Part shown: positions 43,729 through 52,903 of the stretch, one piece after another
Position numbering within the stretch: position 1 is the stretch's first letter
Layout: each line of letters starts with the position of its first letter
Assembly (NCBI GenBank): GCA_020636575.1
Contig: JACJXP010000001.1
Location: 620,001 to 684,000, forward strand
Reading direction: 5' to 3'
DNA length: 64,000 nucleotides
DNA from: Chitinophagales bacterium
GTDB taxonomy: Bacteria > Bacteroidota > Bacteroidia > Chitinophagales > Chitinophagaceae
Program-made: the position numbers and the translations under genes
The notes under the pieces: generated by a model
What the model was told of the DNA's origin: nothing
Seen by the model: only the letters and a program-made list of their open reading frames with translations
Database searches by the model: none

Positions 43729-45141
43729 ATGAAGAAAGTACTGTTCCTCCTTTTTATTATTGTTCTGTTGCTCCAGCAAACTGTTACACTGCCGGGATGT
43801 GCTAATATTGTGCCTCCCCAGGGTGGGCCAAAAGATACCATTCCGCCGGTCTTACTATCAGTTAACCCTACAGATTCATCTAAAAATTTTAAAGATAGCA
43901 GGATCACTTTCACATTTGATGAATTTGTGGATGTTCAAAACCTGGTGGAGAACCTGATTGTTTCACCCTTACCACAAATAACTCCACAGGTTGATCCTAA
44001 ACTGAAAACCGTCACTGTAAGACTAAAAGATTCCCTTGAAGAAAATACAACCTATACCATTGATTTTGGTAATGCGATAAAAGATTTTACAGAAGGAAAT
44101 CCTGCCAAAAACCTAACTTATACATTTTCAACCGGAAATTATTTTGATTCATTGGAACTAAAAGGGAATGTGATCATAGCAGAAACGGGAAAAGTGGACA
44201 CCACTTTAATTGTGATGTTGCATACCAACCCCGATGATTCAATTGTGATCAAAGAAAAACCCCGCTATATCGCAAAACTTGATGGAAAAGGAAATTTTCA
44301 TTTCAAAAATTTACCTCAAAAACCATTTTACTTATACGCATTGAAGGATGAAGGTAATAGCCGGAGATACTTCAACGAGCAACAGATATTTGCCTTTGCC
44401 GACAGCAGTGTGATGCCAGGTTCAGCCGATGAAATTACATTATATGCTTATTCTATCCCAAAAGCTTCTCCTCTCAGCAACCTTCCTTCAATTGGTGGAC
44501 GCAATAAACAAGTAGCTGTAGGGGGCGAAAACAGGCTCAACTACCAAACTACTTTGCAGGGAGGATTGCAGGACCTTCTTAAGACTTTCGAAATAAAATT
44601 TGAAGAGCCACTGAAAACTTTTGACGACAAAAAGATCAATCTATTTACAGATTCTGCATATAACCCTGTTCCTGGTCATTCTTTTATACTTGACAGTACA
44701 GGAACAAAAATATCCTTACAACATTCCTGGAAAGAAAACACACTATATCATCTTGTACTTGAAAAAGATTTTGCAGAAGATTCTTCAGGAAGAAAATTAC
44801 TTAAAGACGATACTCTTCACTTTGCTACCCGGAAACGGACCGACTATGGGTCTTTGAAACTCAGGCTCCGGAATATAGATACAAGTCAGAACCCTGTACT
44901 CCAATTCCTCCAGAATGATAAAGTTTACCAGGCATTTCCTCTCTCCGGTGAAAATCTCTCAGTTGATCTGTTCACTCCAGGTGAATATCAATTACGGGTC
45001 CTTTTTGATCGTAATAAGAACGGAGTATGGGACCCGGGCAATTTTTTTGGAGGCCATATACAACCGGAAACGGTACAACCGATAGACAGGAAGCTAAGTA
45101 TAAAGGCAAACTGGAAAAATGAGTTTGAAATTGAATTGTAG
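43729..45141 (+). CDS. Ig-like (Big_5-type) domain lipoprotein
   Basis: 470 residues from the ATG at 43729 (a TTG sits one codon earlier). The signal peptide ends in lipobox LPGC, giving an acylated Cys near residue 24. Mature sequence: DTIPPVLLSVNPTDSSKNFKDSRITF, FDEFVDVQNL and LEENTTYTIDFGNAIKDFTEG, which match bacterial Ig-like domain Big_5, a fold common in Bacteroidetes surface lipoproteins. A second beta-rich part follows (about residues 270-360) and a C-terminal stretch DRNKNGVWDPGN with a DxNxNGxxD calcium-binding-like motif near residue 428. The function is unknown; a structural or adhesive envelope role is likely. Confidence 0.82.
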   Translation: MKKVLFLLFIIVLLLQQTVTLPGCANIVPPQGGPKDTIPPVLLSVNPTDSSKNFKDSRITFTFDEFVDVQNLVENLIVSPLPQITPQVDPKLKTVTVRLKDSLEENTTYTIDFGNAIKDFTEGNPAKNLTYTFSTGNYFDSLELKGNVIIAETGKVDTTLIVMLHTNPDDSIVIKEKPRYIAKLDGKGNFHFKNLPQKPFYLYALKDEGNSRRYFNEQQIFAFADSSVMPGSADEITLYAYSIPKASPLSNLPSIGGRNKQVAVGGENRLNYQTTLQGGLQDLLKTFEIKFEEPLKTFDDKKINLFTDSAYNPVPGHSFILDSTGTKISLQHSWKENTLYHLVLEKDFAEDSSGRKLLKDDTLHFATRKRTDYGSLKLRLRNIDTSQNPVLQFLQNDKVYQAFPLSGENLSVDLFTPGEYQLRVLFDRNKNGVWDPGNFFGGHIQPETVQPIDRKLSIKANWKNEFEIEL

Positions 45142-45183
45142 CCTTTCTGTTTTTTTAACCCTCTTATTCCTTGTTTCAATCAC

Positions 45184-45191
45184 TAACTTTG
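45184..45191 (+). promoter_or_regulatory. Candidate -7 element for recR, near-leaderless
   Basis: TAACTTTG is a perfect TAnnTTTG match only 4 nt before the recR ATG at 45196. If used, transcription would begin at or close to the start codon. No convincing -33 element was found. Confidence 0.4.
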
Positions 45192-45195
45192 CGGC

Positions 45196-45816
45196 ATGCA
45201 ATTTTCTTCTTCCTTGTTGGAAAACGCCGTGAATGAGTTTGCAAAACTTCCCGGCATTGGGAAAAAAACGGCCCTCCGCCTGGTACTCCATTTATTGAGG
45301 CAGGATAAAAACGAAGTATCACATTTTGCCGAGATCATTGCTAAAATGCGGACAGAGATCAAGTTTTGTAATCGCTGTTTCAATGTGGCTGACGGTGATA
45401 TTTGTTCTATCTGTTCTAACTCCATGAGAAAACAGGATGTCATTTGTGTGGTGGAAAATATCCGGGATGTAATTGCCATTGAAAGCACACAACAATATAG
45501 TGGCACCTATCATGTTTTAGGCGGTGTCATTTCTCCGCTTGATGGGATCGGTCCCGATCAGTTGAATATTGAAAGCCTTTTACAAAGAGTGGAAAAGGAA
45601 AAAACAGAGGAACTGATCTTTGCCTTGAATCCTAACATACAGGGAGATACAACCATTTACTATATTCAGAAAAAGCTACCGGGTTCCCATATTCGTACAA
45701 CAACCATTGCCAGGGGGATTGCTTTTGGAGGAGAACTGGAATATGCTGATGAAATGACATTGGCAAGAAGCCTCCAAAACCGGTTGCCGGTTGAAAGCTA
45801 TGTAGCTGGTAAATAG
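45196..45816 (+). CDS. recR: Recombination mediator protein RecR
   Basis: 206 residues, the usual RecR length. A helix-hairpin-helix LPGIGKKTALRL is at 18-29, a C4 zinc finger uses C58, C61, C70 and C73, and the Toprim domain begins VICVVENIRDVIAIE. The end (PVESYVAGK) is typical. RecR works with RecO (and RecF) to load RecA on gapped DNA. The gene lies 54 nt after the Ig-like lipoprotein gene. Confidence 0.97.
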   Translation: MQFSSSLLENAVNEFAKLPGIGKKTALRLVLHLLRQDKNEVSHFAEIIAKMRTEIKFCNRCFNVADGDICSICSNSMRKQDVICVVENIRDVIAIESTQQYSGTYHVLGGVISPLDGIGPDQLNIESLLQRVEKEKTEELIFALNPNIQGDTTIYYIQKKLPGSHIRTTTIARGIAFGGELEYADEMTLARSLQNRLPVESYVAGK

Positions 45817-45838
45817 CAAGTTGAACTCCTTGCTTTTT
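45815..45838 (+). terminator. Weak terminator after recR
   Basis: AGCAAG (45815-45820) and CTTGCT (45829-45834) form a 6-bp stem with an 8-nt loop, followed by four T residues. The first bases overlap the recR stop codon. The 193-nt gap to the next gene shows no ORF and no cobalamin or SAM riboswitch that I could recognise. Confidence 0.5.
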
Positions 45839-46009
45839 AGCTTATTATGAACTATTTTTGACCTTTAAACGGGCGGATTTGTTTATTGTTCGGCCCACCA
45901 TTTACCCGGATTCTCCACTTATTGAAGAATCAAAGGGAAACAGAACTAATAAACGTACAGAAACTTCACCATTCGTTTCCAACGTTTTTAGTTCAGCAAT
46001 TAGTAAAGT

Positions 46010-47029
46010 ATGATGACAATTCAGGACTGTTTGAAAGAACGCATATTGGTCATTGATGGCGCCATGGGTACCATGATCCAAAAGCATAAACCCACTGAAG
46101 CGACATTCCGTGGTGAACGCTTTAAAGACTGGCATATTGATGTAAAGAACAATAGTGACCTGATGAATCTTACCCAACCCGAAATGATCCAGGGTATTCA
46201 TGAATTATACCTGGAAGCCGGTGCCGACATTATTGAAACAAACACTTTTGCTGCAACCCGTATTCCACAGGCCGACTATGAAATGGGAAACCTGGCCTAT
46301 GAGATGAATGTAGAAGGTGCAAAAATTGCCCGTAGAGCTGCGGATAAATACACGGCGAAAGACCCTTCAAAACCCCGTTTTGTAGCTGGCGCCATCGGCC
46401 CATTAAATAAAACATTGAGCCTGTCTCCCGATGTAAATAATCCCGGATTCAGATCTGTCACTTTTGATGAGGTTGTAGAAGCTTATTATGAGCAGGTAAA
46501 AGGCCTGGTTGAAGGTGGTGTTGATCTCTTATTGATAGAAACCATTTTTGATACCCTTAATGCCAAGGCAGCAATTTTTGCGATCAAAAAATATTTTAGT
46601 GATACAGGAAAAACACAATTACCTGTTATGATCAGCGGCACTATTACTGATGCATCGGGCAGAACCTTAAGTGGCCAGACGCTTGAAGCATTTTATACTT
46701 CAGTGATGCATGCCAGACCAATAAGTGTTGGGTTGAACTGTGCCCTGGGTGCAAAAGAAATGCGTCCTCATATTGAAGAACTGTCGCAGATGGCTTCCTG
46801 TTTTGTTTCAGCATATCCCAATGCAGGTTTACCCAATGCAATGGGAGAGTATGATGAAGCACCCGAAGATACAGGGCATTACCTGGAAGAATGGGCAAAA
46901 GAAGGCTGGGTGAATATTGTGGGTGGTTGTTGCGGCACAACTCCTGACCATATCAAGCACATTGCCGACCATGTAAAAAATATCAGACCAAGACAACTAC
47001 CTGTTCTTGAAGAAGAAGTGGTAGCCTAA
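46010..47029 (+). CDS. Methionine synthase, homocysteine-binding part (split MetH, first gene)
   Basis: 339 residues matching the N-terminal homocysteine S-methyltransferase domain of MetH. The start ILVIDGAMGTMIQKH and EMIQGIHELYLEAGADIIETNTF are typical. The zinc ligands are the Cys in VGLNCALGAKEM and the pair in VGGCCGTTPDHI. The domain ends where full-length MetH would continue into the pterin domain. In this organism the enzyme is encoded in two genes: the remaining domains are in the gene at 47132, with a 30-codon ORF in between. Together they transfer a methyl group from methyltetrahydrofolate to homocysteine through cobalamin. Confidence 0.94.
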   Translation: MMTIQDCLKERILVIDGAMGTMIQKHKPTEATFRGERFKDWHIDVKNNSDLMNLTQPEMIQGIHELYLEAGADIIETNTFAATRIPQADYEMGNLAYEMNVEGAKIARRAADKYTAKDPSKPRFVAGAIGPLNKTLSLSPDVNNPGFRSVTFDEVVEAYYEQVKGLVEGGVDLLLIETIFDTLNAKAAIFAIKKYFSDTGKTQLPVMISGTITDASGRTLSGQTLEAFYTSVMHARPISVGLNCALGAKEMRPHIEELSQMASCFVSAYPNAGLPNAMGEYDEAPEDTGHYLEEWAKEGWVNIVGGCCGTTPDHIKHIADHVKNIRPRQLPVLEEEVVA

Positions 47030-47039
47030 ATTATACCTT

Positions 47040-47132
47040 ATGGAAAAAGCTTTACTGATAGCAGCCATATTGATCCTGATCGTAAATAATTTTTCTTATC
47101 TGAAAAAGCTGGTGCTTAAAAAGAACGCATAA
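47040..47132 (+). CDS. 30-aa putative single-pass membrane peptide between the metH halves
   Basis: ATG at 47040 opens a 30-codon frame ending in TAA at 47130-47132. The A of this stop is also the first base of the next ATG (TAATG overlap), and the frame begins 10 nt after the upstream gene, so it fills the gap exactly. The peptide starts MEKALLIAAILILIVNNF, a strongly hydrophobic helix, and ends in a Lys-rich tail (KKLVLKKNA). It is too short for most gene finders. It could be a membrane anchor or coupling peptide, or a chance frame that only provides translational coupling. Confidence 0.5.
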   Translation: MEKALLIAAILILIVNNFSYLKKLVLKKNA

Positions 47133-49816
47133 TGGAGCAAATGGCATCTTTAAAACCTTATCTCAGACTTTCCGGTCTCGAACCTCTTACTCTTCGTCCT
47201 GAAACAAATTTTGTGAACGTTGGCGAGAGAACGAATGTAACAGGCTCTAAAAAGTTTGCCCGCCTTATCAAAGAAAATAAATATGAAGAAGCCCTTAGTG
47301 TAGCCCGTCAGCAGGTAGAAAATGGAGCACAGGTGCTGGATGTAAACATGGATGATGCCCTGCTGGATGGCGTACAGGCTATGACCACATTCCTGAACCT
47401 GGTACAAAGCGAACCGGATATTGCCAGGATACCTATTATGATCGACAGCTCCAAATTTGAGATCATTGAAGCAGGGTTAAAATGTGTACAGGGAAAATGC
47501 ATCGTTAACTCCATCTCTTTAAAAGAAGGGGAAGAAAAATTTATTCAACAGGCTATTACCTGTCAAATGTATGGTGCTGCCGTTATTGTAATGGCTTTTG
47601 ATGAGCAGGGACAAGCAGATACAAAAGACAGAAAAGTCCAGATCTGCTACCGGGCTTATAAAATACTAACCGAACAGGTTGGCTACGATCCACAGGATAT
47701 CATTTTTGATCCTAACATATTTGCGATAGCCACTGGTTTGGAAGAACACAATAACTATGGTGTTGATTTTATTGAAGCAACAAGAGAAATCAAAGACCTA
47801 ATGCCCCTTACAAAAGTAAGTGGCGGTGTTAGTAATCTTTCTTTTTCATTCAGGGGTAATGATCATGTGCGGGAAGCTATGCATAGTGTATTTCTGTTCT
47901 ATGCCATCAAAGCAGGTATGGATATGGGTATTGTGAATGCCGGCCAGTTGGTTGTTTATGATGAGATTGAACCGCAGCTTCGTCAACTATGTGAAGATGT
48001 AATCCTTAACAGGAATAATGAAAATAACGAGGCTACAGAGAAACTGATAAGCTTTGCGGAAACTGTGAAAGGAAAAGGCAAGGAAGAAAAAAAGGATGAT
48101 ACCTGGAGAAAAACATCTGTTGAAGAACGATTGAAACATGCTTTGGTAAATGGTATCACCGATTATATCGATGCTGACACAGAAGAAGCGAGATTGAAAT
48201 ATCCACGGCCACTGGAGGTTATCGAAGGTCCTTTAATGGACGGGATGAATGTGGTAGGTGATCTCTTTGGTTCAGGTAAAATGTTTTTGCCGCAGGTTGT
48301 AAAAAGTGCCCGGGTAATGAAAAAAAGTGTAGCCTGGCTTACTCCCTTTATTGAAGAAGAAAAGAAAAACAACCCACTTGCCGGAAACGGTAATGTGCCA
48401 AAAGTTTTATTGGCAACAGTTAAAGGCGATGTGCATGATATCGGTAAAAATATTGTCGGTGTAGTACTAGGATGCAATGGTTATGAGATAATTGACCTTG
48501 GGGTAATGGTACCCGCTGATAAGATCCTTGACACAGCCGAAAGAGAAAATGCTGATATTATCGGGTTAAGCGGATTGATCACTCCTTCACTGGACGAAAT
48601 GGTGCATGTAGCACATGAGATGAAACGAAGGGGAATGAAACAACCTTTGCTGATAGGCGGCGCTACCACTTCCAGGATGCATACCGCTGTTAAAATTGCT
48701 CCACAATACGAAAATGGTGTATTACATATCCTTGACGCATCCCGAAGTGTAACTGCTGTCAGTACATTATTAGGAAAGGAAAAAGATAACCTGCTTAAAA
48801 AAACTGCGAATGAGTATGGTGAACTCAGAAACCAGTTTCTAAATAAGAACAAAAAAGAACTGATAGCTTATAATGATGCAGTGATCACCAAAGAATACTT
48901 TGACTGGAAAAACTACAAGCCCACAAAACCGGCGATCTTAGGAAATAAAGTTTTCCAGGATTTTGACCTGGCAACTATTGCTAAATATATTGACTGGGGT
49001 CCCTTCTTTATAGGCTGGGAAATGCCCGGTCGTTTTCCGGATGTGCTTTCAGACAAGATCTTCGGCCAGGAAGCAACAAAATTGTATAACGATGCACAAA
49101 AACTGGTAGAAAAGATCATCAGCGAAAAATGGTTTACAGCGAAAGGAGTGATCGGTTTTTGGCCGGCTGTAACCAATAATGCTGATACCGTTACCCTTCA
49201 AACTGATAAAGGAGAAGTGAAACTGGAAATGCTCCGCCAGCAATTAAAGAAAGCTGTAGGTCAGCCTAGCTTTTCATTAGCTGATTTTATCAAACCTGCT
49301 GAATTGGGGGATGATTATATAGGTGCATTTTCTGTAACTATTCATGGCGCTAAAAAGTACGTTGAGAAATTTGCAGCAGAACATGATGAATATAACAAGA
49401 TCATGGTGCAGATACTGGCAGACCGATTTGTAGAAGCATTTGCAGAATGCCTGCATGAAAAAACCCGTAAAGAATACTGGGGCTATGCCGCTAATGAAAC
49501 CCTCAGCAATGAGCAACTGATCAAAGAAGAATATAAAGGCATCAGGCCGGCACCCGGCTATCCTGCCTGTCCTGATCATACTGAAAAAATAAAATTGTTT
49601 GAGCTGCTCGACGCCACAAATAATATTGGTATTGAACTCACCGAAAGTCTTGCCATGAATCCCCCTGCATCAGTTTGTGGCTGGTATATTGCCCATCCGC
49701 AAAGCCATTATTTTGGTTTGGGTAAAATTAACCGTGACCAGCTGGAAGATTATGCCAAACGAAAAGGCATGAGTAAAGAAGAAGCGGAAAAATGGTTGAG
49801 GCCGGTGTTGGAATAA
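47132..49816 (+). CDS. metH: Methionine synthase, pterin-, cobalamin- and activation-domain part (split MetH, second gene)
   Basis: 894 residues. The pterin-binding domain begins NFVNVGERTNVTGSKKFARL and includes VENGAQVLDVNMDDALLDG. The cobalamin domain shows KGDVHDIGKNIVG (DxHxxG: the His is the lower cobalt ligand) and GLSGLITPSLDEMVHVA. The reactivation domain, for reductive methylation with S-adenosylmethionine, contains RPAPGYPACPDHTEK and ends GKINRDQLEDYAKRKGM. Between the pterin and cobalamin domains is a Lys-rich linker. The start overlaps the stop of the 30-aa ORF, implying coupled translation. With the upstream homocysteine domain this completes MetH. Confidence 0.96.
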   Translation: MEQMASLKPYLRLSGLEPLTLRPETNFVNVGERTNVTGSKKFARLIKENKYEEALSVARQQVENGAQVLDVNMDDALLDGVQAMTTFLNLVQSEPDIARIPIMIDSSKFEIIEAGLKCVQGKCIVNSISLKEGEEKFIQQAITCQMYGAAVIVMAFDEQGQADTKDRKVQICYRAYKILTEQVGYDPQDIIFDPNIFAIATGLEEHNNYGVDFIEATREIKDLMPLTKVSGGVSNLSFSFRGNDHVREAMHSVFLFYAIKAGMDMGIVNAGQLVVYDEIEPQLRQLCEDVILNRNNENNEATEKLISFAETVKGKGKEEKKDDTWRKTSVEERLKHALVNGITDYIDADTEEARLKYPRPLEVIEGPLMDGMNVVGDLFGSGKMFLPQVVKSARVMKKSVAWLTPFIEEEKKNNPLAGNGNVPKVLLATVKGDVHDIGKNIVGVVLGCNGYEIIDLGVMVPADKILDTAERENADIIGLSGLITPSLDEMVHVAHEMKRRGMKQPLLIGGATTSRMHTAVKIAPQYENGVLHILDASRSVTAVSTLLGKEKDNLLKKTANEYGELRNQFLNKNKKELIAYNDAVITKEYFDWKNYKPTKPAILGNKVFQDFDLATIAKYIDWGPFFIGWEMPGRFPDVLSDKIFGQEATKLYNDAQKLVEKIISEKWFTAKGVIGFWPAVTNNADTVTLQTDKGEVKLEMLRQQLKKAVGQPSFSLADFIKPAELGDDYIGAFSVTIHGAKKYVEKFAAEHDEYNKIMVQILADRFVEAFAECLHEKTRKEYWGYAANETLSNEQLIKEEYKGIRPAPGYPACPDHTEKIKLFELLDATNNIGIELTESLAMNPPASVCGWYIAHPQSHYFGLGKINRDQLEDYAKRKGMSKEEAEKWLRPVLE

Positions 49817-49817
49817 A

Positions 49818-50426
49818 CTAAATCATATACTTTTTCAGTTCCTCATTTAATTGATTGGAGCTATTAAAGTGAATTGACCTGATTCCCAACTCCTCTCCGG
49901 CCTTCACATTCCTCAGATTATCATCAATAAAAATAGCATTAGACGGATCAACATTGTAACGATCCAAAAGACGCTGATAAAACTCCGGGAAAGGTTTCCG
50001 GGTTTTTTCTTCACCGCTCACTACCCTTCCATCAAACCAATGCAGGAAATCATATCTCACCAGGGCAATATCAAACAAACCTGCCTGCCAGTTAGTAAGA
50101 GCATAATGTTTTAACTGCCCGGCATCCTTTAGTTTTTTGAATATTGCTACCGTATCATGTATGGGGCCACCCAGCATATCCGTCCACCGGCCATAAAAAT
50201 CTCTGATCGCAGTTTCCCATTCCGGAAACTGCTGAACCAGTTCCTGTGTAGCTTCTACAATGGAGCGGCCGGCATCCTGTTCTTCATTCCAGTCATGTGT
50301 ACAGATATTGGAAAAGAAATATTCTCTCTTCTTTTCTGAATCAAAATAATTCTCGTCAAAAACGTATTTAGGGTTCCAGTCTATCAACACACCTCCCAGG
50401 TCCCAGATTATTGTATCAATGGCCAT
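49818..50426 (-). CDS. HAD-family phosphatase, possibly glucose-1-phosphate phosphatase-like (YihX-type)
   Basis: 202 residues. Motif I is IIWDLGGVLIDWN with nucleophile D9; motif II/III regions are YALTNWQ and EKTRKPFPEFYQRLL; motif IV is IFIDDNLRNV. The DLGGVL variant, with Gly at the usual second Asp, matches the subgroup that includes E. coli YihX (alpha-D-glucose-1-phosphate phosphatase). It begins 2 nt after the SemiSWEET gene, which itself overlaps the GH97 glucosidase gene. The shared operon suggests a role in glucose metabolism (inference). The substrate is not determined by sequence. Confidence 0.85.
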   Translation of the reverse strand: MAIDTIIWDLGGVLIDWNPKYVFDENYFDSEKKREYFFSNICTHDWNEEQDAGRSIVEATQELVQQFPEWETAIRDFYGRWTDMLGGPIHDTVAIFKKLKDAGQLKHYALTNWQAGLFDIALVRYDFLHWFDGRVVSGEEKTRKPFPEFYQRLLDRYNVDPSNAIFIDDNLRNVKAGEELGIRSIHFNSSNQLNEELKKYMI

Positions 50427-50428
50427 AA

Positions 50429-50689
50429 TTACCGGTGATTGTATTTCAATTTAAGTAAGATCATTATAGCCGACATGAACAACATGATGATATTGGTTAC
50501 CATGATAACCCAATTATTTATCATTACTCCATAAGTAAGCCACAGGATCTCATTTACAAAAGCAATAATGAACATATACAACGAAACCTCTTTTGCAGCT
50601 TTTTCTCTCCATGTTTTAACTACCTGTGGTAAAAAGGTGAATGCGGTCAGGGCGCCTGCAGCATAGCCCATAATATCGGCAGAACTCAT
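50429..50689 (-). CDS. SemiSWEET-type sugar transporter
   Basis: 86 residues with three hydrophobic helices, the size of bacterial SemiSWEETs, which work as dimers. The first helix has the PQ motif in TFLPQVVKTWR (about residue 20), followed by a charged loop and LYMFIIAFVNEILWLTYGV. These transporters carry sugars such as glucose or sucrose across the inner membrane by facilitated diffusion. Its ATG overlaps the GH97 stop (ATGA), so translation is coupled to the glucosidase, and the HAD phosphatase follows after 2 nt. Confidence 0.92.
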   Translation of the reverse strand: MSSADIMGYAAGALTAFTFLPQVVKTWREKAAKEVSLYMFIIAFVNEILWLTYGVMINNWVIMVTNIIMLFMSAIMILLKLKYNHR

Positions 50690-52860
50690 TTACTCTTTTT
50701 ATTTCTTTTTAGCATTTGTTTGATCTCCTTTTTCATCAGCGTTTCTTCATCCTTTGTCAGCGGAACAAAACTAATAGCCGTGCCACCACCAGGTGCCAGT
50801 TTCAATGAAACTGTTGAATTGTTGTTAACCAACTGCTTCTCTATCCTGTATGCTTCCGGGTTCTTTTCCCAATCCGCATCCTCTGCATCCTGGTAAATAG
50901 TGGCATAAAATATCTTTCCTTCATCAAGAAAGCTGGTTGAAACAGAGAATTGTCTCGCATTTTCATCTGTTATTGCTCCCAGAAACCAATTACCAGATCC
51001 TTTGGCTTTCCTGGCTTCAACAATATAATCACCGGGCTCAGCTTCCAGTATTTTAGTATCGTCCCAATCTACCGCTACATCCTTTATAAACTGGAAAGCA
51101 TCAGGGTATAGATCATAATTCTCCGGCAAGTCGGCAGCCATTTGCAAAGGACTGTACATTGTAATATATAATGCCAGTTGTTTGGCCAGTGTGGTATGAA
51201 CCTGTTCCTTTTTTCCCGGGTTATAATAACTCATTTTTATTTTGAAAATACCCGGAGTGTAATCCATCGGTCCACCCATCAATCTTGTAAAAGGCAATAT
51301 GGTCTCATGCTCAGGCGGATTACCCGAACTCCATGCATTGAATTCATTTCCTCTCGCTGCTTCGCTGGCCAGCCAGTTGGGATATGTTCTGTGTAAGCCA
51401 GTTGAACGAACAGGTTCATGCATATCCACCATAATATGGTAGTCTGCTGTTTTTTTTGCCACTCTTTCAAAGTGCCTTATCATCCATTGTCCGTCATGAT
51501 GTTCTCCACGGGGGATAATTCTTCCTACATAGCCCGTCTTAACGGCATCATAGCCATGATTTTTCATAAACCGGTACGCAGTATCCATCCATCTTTCATA
51601 ATTAGTTACAGAAGCAGAAGTTTCATGATGCATGATCAGTTTTACTCCTTTTGACGCTGCATACCGCTGCAACTCATTTACATCGAAATCCGGGTAAGGT
51701 GTTACAAAATCAAAAACATCTTCTTTCCATTGGCCAAACCAATCTTCCCATCCTGTATTCCATCCCTCTACCAATACACTGGGTATCCCACTCTTTGCGG
51801 CAAAATCTATATATCGTTTTACATTGGCAGTATTTGCTCCATGGGGAACTTTAGTGGCCTGTTGTGAACCAACCTGTCCACCGCTGTAATCCCAGCTGTT
51901 TTTGCCTACATGCATCTCCCACCAAACGCCGACAAATTTTTGCGGTTTTATCCATGAAGTATTTTCAATTTTAGAGGGCTCATTCAGATTCAGGACCATT
52001 TTTGAAGCAAGTATCTCCCTGGCATCATCGCTTATCACAATCGTTCTCCATGGTGTTTTTGCAGGGGCAATCATATAGGCTTTATTGCCCACCGCATCCG
52101 GAACAAGATGAGAAGTAAAGGTGAAAGTATTTCTATTCAGCACCAGGTTCATGGCGGGGTAATTAACCAAAGCTGCTTCATGAATATTCACATAAATACC
52201 TTCATCTGTTTTCATCATGAGAGGTGTTTGCACTGCATTTTTATCAAAAAATGTTTTGGCATGAATTTCTGCTACCAGTTTACCGCTGCTGGCATCTACC
52301 TCACTTAATTTGGTTGTGTTGTACCAGTATTCGTTTGTATCATAATCACCCGGGATCCACCATACTTTATGATCCCCTGTCATCGCAAACTGAGTAAGTT
52401 CATCTGCTACAATAAAATGCTTTAGATTGGCCTGCTCCGGAAATTCATAGCGAAATCCTGCTCCATCATTAAAGACCCTTACTATAAACCTGATAATGAC
52501 ATCATTTGTACCCTGTAGCGTTAATGCAAGTTCATTATAATGATTACGAATACTTTTTACTTCTCCCCAAACAGGCTCCCAGGTCCCGTCTTTATTACTC
52601 TTTTTTGTATTTGTAAGAACAAAAGAATTAAGCGTTACCTCGGGTACTTTTAGCACAAACCCGATAGCTGATGGTTTGATAACCTGTTTGCCTTTATAAT
52701 CAATCGCATAAAAAAAAGATTTCCCCTTAGTGCTGCTTCCTGCTGAGGTTACCCGGAATATGATTTTCCCATCCGGGGAAGTGATACTGTCAATTACATC
52801 GGCCTTTGCTGCATAAAATAACAATATCATGGATAGCCATAATCCAATCCGTTTGTACAT
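50686..52860 (-). CDS. GH97 family alpha-glucosidase (SusB-like)
   Basis: 724 residues with a signal peptide (MYKRIGLWLSMILLFYAAKA). It starts with the GH97 N-terminal beta-sandwich (SPDGKIIFRVTSAG), then the (beta/alpha)8 domain with LIMHHETSASVTNYERWM, GYVGRIIPRGEHHDGQW and VDMHEPVRSTG, and ASEAARGNEF. The Glu residues of HHET, MHEP and ASEA align with the inverting, calcium-dependent SusB subgroup. The enzyme would hydrolyse alpha-glucosidic bonds of maltooligosaccharides in the periplasm. A C-terminal beta domain follows. The downstream SemiSWEET gene overlaps its stop codon by 4 nt. Confidence 0.93.
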   Translation of the reverse strand: MYKRIGLWLSMILLFYAAKADVIDSITSPDGKIIFRVTSAGSSTKGKSFFYAIDYKGKQVIKPSAIGFVLKVPEVTLNSFVLTNTKKSNKDGTWEPVWGEVKSIRNHYNELALTLQGTNDVIIRFIVRVFNDGAGFRYEFPEQANLKHFIVADELTQFAMTGDHKVWWIPGDYDTNEYWYNTTKLSEVDASSGKLVAEIHAKTFFDKNAVQTPLMMKTDEGIYVNIHEAALVNYPAMNLVLNRNTFTFTSHLVPDAVGNKAYMIAPAKTPWRTIVISDDAREILASKMVLNLNEPSKIENTSWIKPQKFVGVWWEMHVGKNSWDYSGGQVGSQQATKVPHGANTANVKRYIDFAAKSGIPSVLVEGWNTGWEDWFGQWKEDVFDFVTPYPDFDVNELQRYAASKGVKLIMHHETSASVTNYERWMDTAYRFMKNHGYDAVKTGYVGRIIPRGEHHDGQWMIRHFERVAKKTADYHIMVDMHEPVRSTGLHRTYPNWLASEAARGNEFNAWSSGNPPEHETILPFTRLMGGPMDYTPGIFKIKMSYYNPGKKEQVHTTLAKQLALYITMYSPLQMAADLPENYDLYPDAFQFIKDVAVDWDDTKILEAEPGDYIVEARKAKGSGNWFLGAITDENARQFSVSTSFLDEGKIFYATIYQDAEDADWEKNPEAYRIEKQLVNNNSTVSLKLAPGGGTAISFVPLTKDEETLMKKEIKQMLKRNKKSK

Positions 52861-52903
52861 ATCGCTAAGTTTTTATGAAGTTATGAAGGATATATAAATT
52901 AGC

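Noticed and set aside
45817..46009. Cobalamin or SAM riboswitch before the metH genes
   Set aside because: The 193 nt show neither the B12-box-like nor the S-box-like conserved segments I would look for; only a weak terminator hairpin is seen.
46010..49816. Split metH read as a frameshifted or broken gene
   Set aside because: The two parts end and start at natural domain borders, have separate start and stop codons with normal spacing, and keep all catalytic motifs. A two-gene enzyme fits better than a pseudogene.
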